The notes below the pieces were generated by a model. That model had not been told where the DNA came from, made no database searches, and worked only from the letters and a program-made list of their open reading frames with translations. The translations under genes were made by a program, and so were the position numbers. Shown here in pieces: positions 57,441-64,000 of a stretch of DNA of 64,000 nucleotides. Positions within the stretch are counted from its first letter, which is position 1, and each line of letters starts with the position of its first letter. Origin of the DNA: Apiospora phragmitis (taxonomy: Eukaryota; Ascomycota; Sordariomycetes; Amphisphaeriales; Apiosporaceae); contig JAQQWL010000008.1 of assembly GCA_038363925.1 (NCBI GenBank), positions 1,922,001 through 1,986,000 on the forward strand. The letters run 5' to 3'.

Positions 57441-57951
57441 AAGAAATACTATTTTCTTTATCCAGTTCCTATATTCTTTAACGAAACGCTTCCGAACGCT
57501 TTTTTATTACAACCTTCTTTATATAACGAAAGCGGGTTAAATAACTTAGGGCGGTAAATAATTACGTTTATAAAAAGAATAAAATCTCTTTTATATCCGA
57601 CTTTTTTACCTCTAACTTTTTTTATTAAATAACTAGCTTCGTTAAAGCCGATATAATAAAGGTGCTATTATAGGAATAATTAATCCGAATATATTCCGAA
57701 TAACGAAACGACTTCTCGTTTATATAATAAGCTAAGTTCTAGCGAAAATAACGAGTATAAAGTATGCTAATTAAATTACCCGTGGATTTTATATTAGCGG
57801 CAAGAGCTAAACGCGTAACAGTTTTTTTAAACCGAGATTTTTTAATACGACTAGTTATAATAAATAATAATAAAGAAAAGAAACTTATTATAACTTAATA
57901 ATATAAGTAATTAAGATACTTATAAAATCGATACTTTAAAGATAAAGTAGT
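57441..57951 (+). other. Unassigned segment between chromodomain and polypurine tract
   Basis: About 500 bp that pol does not explain. GC is a little higher than in the flanking LTR. There are pieces of open frame but no recognisable motif. It could be untranslated tail or an extra frame of this element. Confidence 0.4.
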
Positions 57952-57968
57952 TAAAAGAGGAAGGATAG
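57952..57968 (+). other. Polypurine tract of the gypsy element
   Basis: AAAAGAGGAAGGATAG immediately precedes the 3' LTR, the position of the plus-strand primer in LTR retrotransposons. Confidence 0.75.
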
Positions 57969-58652
57969 TATTATAACCCGACTTAATTATATAATTAAAA
58001 CTTTACTCGTTAAAGCGAAATTATTATACCCTAATTAAGTTACGATATTATAATTATTAACCGTATTATTAATTATATTAATATAAACTTTTTTATATTA
58101 TAAAAATATATAAATATAATTATAAAAATATCTTAAATAGCGAAAAAATAGACCCGACCCGGGAAAATAACTAGGAAAGAGCCGCGGAACGAGGAGCGAC
58201 TAGACCACCGCTCTAGTAAATAAGTTAAGAGCGACGGATTACAACGCCCCTAAATAAGCCACTAGAATAGATCACCGTGATCCAAGGGATGGATCGCCGT
58301 GAGCTAATAACGGGATTATTATAAACTAACGGATAATTTAACGGATTAATAAAAAAAAAGATTAAATATATAACGATAAACGTTTTTTATATATTTTATA
58401 TAAATATTTTTTATTTTAATAATTAATTTAAATATTAATCTTAATTTATTAATAAAATAAATAATTTTAACGAAATTATTATAAATACTTTTAAACTTAT
58501 ATACCTTAATTACTTTCGTTTTTATAAATTATTATTTATTATATCGATAAAAACGACTTTTATCGCACGTTCGGATACTCTTTTATATTATTAATATAAA
58601 CCCTAGTACGTCTTATTAAGTTTCTTTTAAAACTTAGATAGCGTTCGTTATA
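57969..58652 (+). repeat. 3' LTR of the gypsy element (684 bp)
   Basis: Direct repeat of 51018-51699, followed by the ACTAG duplication at 58653-58657. More heavily RIP-mutated than the 5' LTR in its first 170 bp. Confidence 0.88.
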
Positions 58653-58829
58653 ACTAGTTATTAATAAAGTTAAAAATAATTTTAATAAAAAGAGCGATAG
58701 TAATAATAATAAGGCTAGTTCTTATATAGTTATTATAATAAAGACGAGCTAAAAAGACGGCGTTAAATTAAAGGGGTTAATTTAAATAAACTAGTTAATA
58801 GGGGGCCCGAAGGTGGGTCTCTAACGTTA

Positions 58830-60708
58830 AAGCACTCCCTCACGGGCTATCCCGTTACGAGCCACCGCGTTTTACCCTACGAACGCGTCTTTTTATTATA
58901 TATCCTAATTAGAAAATTCTTTAATTTAATTATTACTTTTTATTTTTTAAAGTTATTATTACCCTTATTCTTTTCGCTTATTTTTATTTTTTATAACGAT
59001 ATCTTCGTTTAATATTTAAAAGCGTGTATAAGCTACCGTGCGCGATATAAAGCTCGGAACAACTACTCGTAAATCCGCTCGTAAATAATTAACCCCTTAA
59101 TTATATATCTAATACCGTTTCGCCGGTATACTTATTAAAAATAAGTTTAATAAAAATTAATAAGTTTTATTAATATTTATAAAAAACGAATTAATATATT
59201 AAGCCGTTAATTAAGCTAAGTTAAGCTTCGTATTAATATTAATTAAGTTTAAGTTTATAGCTTAACGAATATTAAACGTTTTTAAAGCCTCTTATACTTT
59301 AAAATAATAATAATATACTCGTTTTTTAATTAAAAATAAATCTATTAAAACTATAAGGTCGAATATAATTAATTATAACCGAGTTAATAAAGTTATAATA
59401 ATAAATATTAACGTCTTTTTTAATAGATTTAATATTTTAAAATTAATTAATATCTCTTTTAAACGCTTTTATAATACCGACGAAATAAGTATCGGCTAAG
59501 GCGTTAACGGTGACCACTAGGTAATTACTAAAGCTACTAGCTATATAACCTTTAAAAAAGACGTCGAAAAAGGGGAATAAATTACTACCCTAGAATATAT
59601 AGGCTATAATAGGGTACCCCTCCCGCCGCTAGTTATTTTTAAATAGGCCGACGTTTAAAGCTAATAGTTTTTAGACTAAGACGGCCATCTTTAAGATAAT
59701 TAGCGGTTTAAAGCGTCGCTTAAAAAGTAGATTAGTAATGCTACAGCTTTAGATTAGATTTAAAATATTTTTATTCCTTATATACGGTTTCGCTATAATA
59801 ATAAATAAGTTATCCTAATTTATAATAACTATAAATTATATATAAATAATAATTTTTTATAGTTTTATTTTTTAAATAAAATATAACTAGTTTTTTATAA
59901 GTTATATTATAATTATATAATATAAGTTTTAAATATAAAAGTTTTTAATTTATTAAAGAAAAGGTTAAAAATTATTTTAAAAAAAATACCCGAATATAAT
60001 CTTTAAATTAAAACTTATAAGAATAAATATATTAAAGGTATATTATTAAATTAAAATTAACGTATTAACTTTTTTTATAATTAAAAACGCTTAAAAAACG
60101 GTTAAAATTTATCCGCGGGATCGCTCGAAGCCGTTATTATTAAAATATATTATCTTAAAAGATATAAAAGTTACCCGGGTACGTTTAAAATTTATTAAAA
60201 CACTTTTTAATAGCTAGGAATTACGGAATAATAGTCGGAAATTAGTTACTACGAACCTTACTTTTAAAATACCTTCTTAACGGCTCTTTATTAAAAAGGT
60301 TAATAAAGCTTTAAATTAAAACGTTAATAAAATCGCGTATTTTAAAGCTTAAATCGATTATTTTTAAACTAAACTCGATAAAAAAACTACAAGAGTATAT
60401 TAAAAAATAAAAATCGTACCGGAATAACAATTTATTCGTATAATTAATATACGCCGGGCTAAGCAGAGGCTAAGAGGTAGGGTCGTATACGAGGATAAAG
60501 CTAACGACGTCGAAGTATTAAGAGAGCCTCGTAACGCTATAGAAGCTATAGAAGATAATAACACGAAGGCGGAGGATTATATTATTATTAAAAATAATAA
60601 AAAATAGTATATTTACGTTAATTCTAGCCGTAGAAATGGCTTTAATTACAAAGGTAAGGGTAGCTCAGTAAAGTGGCCCGTAAGGAGGTGGCCCGTGAGG
60701 GGGTGCTT
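58830..60708 (+). mobile_element. Second pogo/Tc1-type DNA transposon (1,879 bp), RIP-mutated
   Basis: The left end AAGCACTCCCTCACGGGC (58830) is matched in reverse complement at 60690-60708 (GCCCGTGAGGGGGTGCTT), with further similarity inward. TA flanks both ends; the left TA (58828-58829) is the same one that flanks the Fot1-like element. The plus strand retains a DDE-transposase stretch between about 59480 and 59760: GVNGDH-VITKATSYITFKKD, then EYIGYNRVPLPPLVIFK. TAG/TAA stand where Gln/Trp are expected. Sequence and ends differ from the first element, so it is a different family. Confidence 0.82.
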
Positions 60709-61836
60709 TAGCTTACTGATTCTCTGAGCCCAAGTACGCTATACTGTAATTAGTATAGTGCTTCCTTGGCGGTGGATTATCGGTACTTGACAAAGGGGGG
60801 GAAAACTTATGCCTGATACCGTAGTAGATGATCTGAGATGTGCTGCTAGGTAGTTGCGCAAGTCTTGCCATTTGGGGGAAGATTTCCTGGATAGCTCCGA
60901 GATTTGAGGGGACGGGGCACAGGTAAGGGGTCGGCGCTACGATGCGGCTCTGGCTCTGGCTCCATGATCCACTCGCATTGAGAGCGACCAGAACCTCGGG
61001 ATCCATTCTAGATGCCGTCCAACGGTGTTCGTCTCAGCTACTGGGTTAGAAGTCAAAGGCAACCTGCTTACACTAACCGCTACATCGGCTCGGCATACTG
61101 CTGTCAAACGTCAATGCGCCCAATCATCCATGGATGGCTTCGGGCGCAGGCGGACAAGCTCGCCCTTTTAGCACGTTTAGGGGGTAAAGCAGGCACCACT
61201 CCAGCTCCCTGTCCCACTAACAATTTGGCGACTTGGCACAGCAAACCACAAAACCACAGGCGCTTACCCACACGATAACCAGAGAGATCCTTCGCTGGCA
61301 GCGCCGTATCATGAAACTGTAGTCCCGCCTATTGACACCTTGGCATGCTTGGGCAGATATCTTTCGCAAACTGATTAATTCTCCAAGGGTAGCTCTACCC
61401 GGGCCTCGTACGCGCCACCAGAAACATGACTTGCGATTGATGGAAGATTGACCTGAGAGGGCTTGGCAGTGCTTGGCTTCATATATCTGGATCCGACCAT
61501 TGCGCCAGACCCTGGAGCAATTCGCCGCCACGAACCGCAGTATAACGGAATTACAGGACTTGGGGGTTACCAGAACACGGAAATCGCCCTTACCAACTAT
61601 GATCTAGTATAGGGCTCCGGCAATGATATAAAACTACCGTGAATCCTCGCCGGGAACACTTTCAATATGTCTTTCTCAACACGGCATCTACTGCATCCCA
61701 CCTTCGACATTCGTTCTTTAGCAGACTCACCACATTCATTCATTCCGGCATAAATACAATAACTGCCAACTCTCAGAACCAAACCCAGCACAGATACAGC
61801 AGCGCCAACTCCAATCCTCACCAGCCAACCGCCACC
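60709..61836. other. Intergenic: promoter side of the LPMO gene
   Basis: Normal composition from 60709 on, directly after the transposon end. Two frames of about 90-100 codons have no domain. The last 200 bp hold the LPMO core promoter and 5' UTR. Confidence 0.45.
61625..61634 (+). promoter_or_regulatory. Probable TATA box of the LPMO gene
   Basis: GATATAAAAC lies about 200 bp before the ATG at 61837. A C/A-rich leader (61770-61836, ending GCCACCATGA) follows, as in strongly expressed fungal cellulase genes. Confidence 0.5.
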
Positions 61837-62886
61837 ATGAAGACCGCTTCCGCCCTGAGCAGCCTGCTCCTCGCCGCGGCGCCCCTCGTCACCGAGGCCC
61901 ACTACATCTTCAGTCAGCTGATCGTCAACGGCACGCCCCAGGGCAAGGACTTCACCTACATCCGCGAGAACAGCAACTCATACCAGCCATCCTTCACGAG
62001 CGAGGTCATCGACTCGCCCGACCTGCGCTGCAACAAGGGCGCCAAGCCAGGCTCCGCCCAGACCTACACCGTCAAGGCCGGCGACAAAGTCGGCTTCAAG
62101 CTCTGGTTCAACGAGAACATCGAGCACCCGGGCCCCGGCTTCGTCTACATGTCCAAGGCCCCGGGCTCCGTGAGCAGCTACGATGGATCCGGTACGTTGC
62201 CCTCATGAACCTTTATATACACACACCGCACGGAAGCTGACTAATATTATCAAACAGGTGACTGGTTCAAGGTCATGGAGTCCGGCTTGTGCAACGGTGG
62301 CAAGGCTAACACCGACGCCAGCTGGTGCACGTGGCAGAAGGACCGCATCGAGTTTACCGTGCCCCAGACCATCCCGGCCGGCGAGTACCTCGTGCGCGTC
62401 GAGCATATCGCCATCCACGAGAGCCACGTCGGCAAGGCGCAGTTCTACATGGAGTGCGCCCAGCTCAAGGTCGAGGGCCCAGGCGGCGGCATCCCCGGCC
62501 CCTTGGTCAAGATCCCGGGTATGTACAAGGCCACCGACCCCGGTATCGCCTACAACAAGTGGACCAGCTCGCCCGCCCCTTACATCATGCCCGGCCCGGC
62601 CGTCTGGACCGACGGTGCGACCAGCACCAAGGACGACATCGCTAGCCCCGTGTCGGATTCCGATGTGCCCGCTGCTGAGGAGTCCACGGCTGCGTGTGCT
62701 GCTGCCCCTGCTGATTCTGCCCCTGCTGAGGCCCCCGCCCCCGCGCCTTCTTCCGGTTCTGGTGGTGATGTTGGTGCTAAGGCTACCATGTACGGCCAGT
62801 GCGGCGGCAAGAACTGGGATGGCCCTACCGCTTGTGCGCAGGGCACCTGCACGGCTGCCAACGATTGGTACAGCCAATGCGTTTAA
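61837..62886 (+). CDS. AA9 lytic polysaccharide monooxygenase with C-terminal CBM1
   Basis: Exon 1 (61837-62191) and exon 2 (62258-62886) join across a 66-nt intron (GTACGT..AACAG, branch CTAAT), giving 327 aa. The signal peptide ends at TEA, leaving His as residue 1 of the mature protein ([11 protein letters not shown]), the N-terminal ligand of the copper histidine brace. The second brace histidine is in [20 protein letters not shown] and the axial-Tyr segment [11 protein letters not shown] are also present. After the ~225-residue catalytic domain comes an Ala/Pro/Ser linker and a CBM1 ([15 protein letters not shown], then the Q-C-V end). These enzymes cleave cellulose oxidatively outside the cell with an electron donor such as cellobiose dehydrogenase. 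No defect seen. It lies 1.1 kb from the RIP block. Confidence 0.95.
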
Positions 62887-63155
62887 GGTCTCTATGACGT
62901 GGATATCATGACTTCACGTTCCCGGGAGAGGTTCATCAGTCCACCCAGTGCACCAAAATCTTAGACGACGACATTTGATGACAGATATATATGTCCATAG
63001 ATTACTGTAAATACAAGCTTTTGTTTTTGAACCTGCTACTTTGATAAGCATGGAATTGTGCAACCAGAAGTTTCCTTATGTATCTTCATCTGGTTGATTA
63101 ATTCTCACAATATTCAGGCGAGGTTTCATTGCAGCGGTACACAGAAGCATTTAGA
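62887..63155. other. Convergent 3' flank
   Basis: Spacer between the LPMO (+) and the amidase-like gene (-). Nothing recognised. Confidence 0.5.
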
Positions 63156-64000
63156 TCACAAAGTACACGCATAACGCGCCAGACTCTCCTTCGAGCAAGT
63201 ATACCCCGGCCAAGGCGCATCCCACGGCCGATCCTGGCGAGTCCCCACGTTGTGCCACCGCGGCACCTCGCGCCACCGGAAGAGATCCTCCATGGCCGAC
63301 GCGACCCGCACCAGCTTCGCCTCCCCGAACTGCCGGCCGTAGACGCCCAGCGCGAAGGGCGTCGCGAACCCGTCGAGCCCGACCGGCACCGAGGCGATCG
63401 GGTACCCGGCGTACGACGGCATAGGCGCGCACGCGCTGCTGTACCCGCCGGCGCGGCCGTTGGGGACGAGCAGGCCGTCCAGCTCGATCAGGATGCCGTT
63501 GTCTGTCCGGTAGACGTGGGCCTCGTCGATGGCCTCACGCGCCGTCGTCCGGCCCCAGCCGAAGGCGGCCCAGAAGGCGCGGCCCAGGGTCCCGTTCGTG
63601 GCGGCGGCGGCGTCGTAGAAGCTCTGGCCCGTTTTGGGGTCCCACCACCAGGTGCCGTTGCCCAGGGCGCCGGTGCTCGCGTTGTGGGCGGCGTTCCAGG
63701 CGGCCATGTCGGCGACTGAGTTGAGGGTGCCGTGGCGCGCGTCGGTCTCGGGGAAGATCCAGTGCCGGAGCCATTCGCCGTAGCCGGCGGCTAGGAGGGT
63801 GGCGAAGGTGATGCCGTGCTGGAAGGCGGCGGGAACGGTGCTGTGCTGGCCGGCGCCGTACTCGTTGGCGAGGGTGGCGAAGGGGCTGTTCTGGGTCGGA
63901 GTAGAGAGTGTCCTGGTCAATGTCATGCCTTTTGGAAGACCGGTGAGGAAAGTCGAGGGTTATTAAGGAGATTATGGGTTTTGCGTTACTCACGGAGATG
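63156..64000 (-). CDS. Amidase-signature family protein, 3' part only (runs off the window)
   Basis: The last exon (63928-63156) ends the gene. A 65-nt intron (63993-63929, donor GTGAGT, acceptor CAAAAG) separates it from an exon that continues past base 64000. The exon contains SVADMAAWNAAHNAS, DEAHVYRTDNGILIELDGLL and the C-terminal block of amidase-signature enzymes, PMPSYAGYPIASVPVGLDGFATPFALGVYG, followed by AKLVRVASAMEDLF. The Ser-Ser-Lys catalytic triad would lie in the missing upstream part. N-glycosylation sites (NAS, NGT) fit a secreted protein, as many fungal amidases are. High GC3, no lesion in the visible part. Confidence 0.8.

Larger units (their letters stand above)
51018..58652 (+). 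mobile_element. Ty3/gypsy chromovirus-type LTR retrotransposon, RIP-mutated
   Basis: 7,635 bp, flanked by ACTAG on both sides (51013-51017, 58653-58657), beginning TGTTATAACC and ending TTATA (RIP of a TTACA-type end). The internal order is gag-like (about 51.8-53.6 kb), protease LLDSG (about 54140), RT with IDY-KLNE and a Y-x-N-N catalytic remnant (about 54.8-55.2 kb), RNase H (about 55.55-55.9 kb), integrase with TAYYP-TNK-IER (about 56.69 kb) and GPF motif (57125), then a chromodomain-like segment (about 57.27-57.43 kb). A polypurine tract abuts the 3' LTR. All frames are interrupted. Confidence 0.9.
49357..58827 (+). mobile_element. Fot1/pogo-type DNA transposon split by an LTR retrotransposon
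   Basis: Inverted ends match: A[T/C]GTTAGAGACCCACCTT at 49357 and its reverse complement ending at 58827, continuing into GGGCCCCCTATTAAC with only RIP-type differences. A TA lies immediately outside both ends (49355-49356, 58828-58829), the target duplication of the Tc1/mariner/pogo superfamily. Subtracting the internal LTR element (51018-58652) and one 5-bp duplication leaves about 1.83 kb, the normal Fot1-element length. The left part encodes the transposase relic; 58658-58827 is its 3' end. Confidence 0.85.

Noticed and set aside
1..64000. CRISPR array, bacterial operon or rRNA genes
   Set aside because: No regularly spaced repeats, no Shine-Dalgarno-type gene packing and no rRNA-like conserved stretches. 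Introns throughout show a fungal nuclear genome.

Overview
The window is nuclear DNA of a filamentous ascomycete. The evidence is short 50-160 nt introns with GTAAGT-type donors and CTAAC/CTAAT-like branch sites, GC-rich third positions in intact genes, fungal families (CBM1-tailed AA9 and GH10 enzymes, SesB/NACHT STAND proteins, CmcJ-like oxygenase, Trk K+ transporter), and AT-rich blocks made of transposons riddled with C-to-T / G-to-A nonsense changes, the mark of repeat-induced point mutation (RIP). The lignocellulose enzymes together with strong RIP suggest a Sordariomycete, perhaps Chaetomiaceae; that placement is inference.

Layout. 1-1745: RIP-mutated AT block, identity unresolved. 2368-9011: a gene-relic zone with a CmcJ/AsaB-like oxygenase pseudogene, broken zinc-finger-like fragments, and a STAND/NACHT pseudogene with a C-terminal coiled coil and membrane helix. 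10242-14964: a GPI-anchored Ser/Thr-rich protein, a two-exon 77-aa secreted protein with ten clustered cysteines, and a DHA1-type MFS transporter. 16184-18250: decayed beta-lactamase-like serine hydrolase. 21845-23585: vacuolar amino-acid transporter. 23969-24543: a compact TA-flanked MITE with nested palindromes. 24636-25335: the 3' half of a GH10 xylanase-CBM1 gene cut off by a RIP-mutated block (to about 26760) that holds the 5' part of a pogo/Fot1 transposase. 29921-30299: small Ser-rich protein. 32815-43447: housekeeping-type genes (ER FKBP, Trk K+ transporter, DNA polymerase kappa, NmrA-like protein, Asp-box/BNR protein). 44402-47037: SesB-like hydrolase-NACHT STAND gene, followed in frame by a partial copy of the Ser-rich gene. 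48240-60708: 12-kb RIP block. 61837-64000: AA9 LPMO-CBM1 and the 3' end of an amidase.

The large AT block can be resolved. A Ty3/gypsy chromovirus-type LTR element (51018-58652, LTRs of about 683 bp, ACTAG target duplication, polypurine tract, PR-RT-RH-INT-chromodomain order) sits inside a Fot1/pogo element (49357-58827, inverted ends, TA duplication). Removing the LTR element leaves about 1.83 kb, the normal size of a Fot1 element. A second pogo-type element (58830-60708) abuts it and shares the same TA.

Two cautions. Five otherwise healthy genes (MFS, AVT3-like, FKBP, BNR, STAND) each carry one single-base length change, four of them in homopolymer runs. Some of these are probably consensus errors, not true pseudogenization. 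By contrast, the CmcJ, TM-tailed STAND and beta-lactamase genes carry stops of the CAA/CAG/CGA-to-stop type, which look like genuine RIP-like or C-to-T decay.
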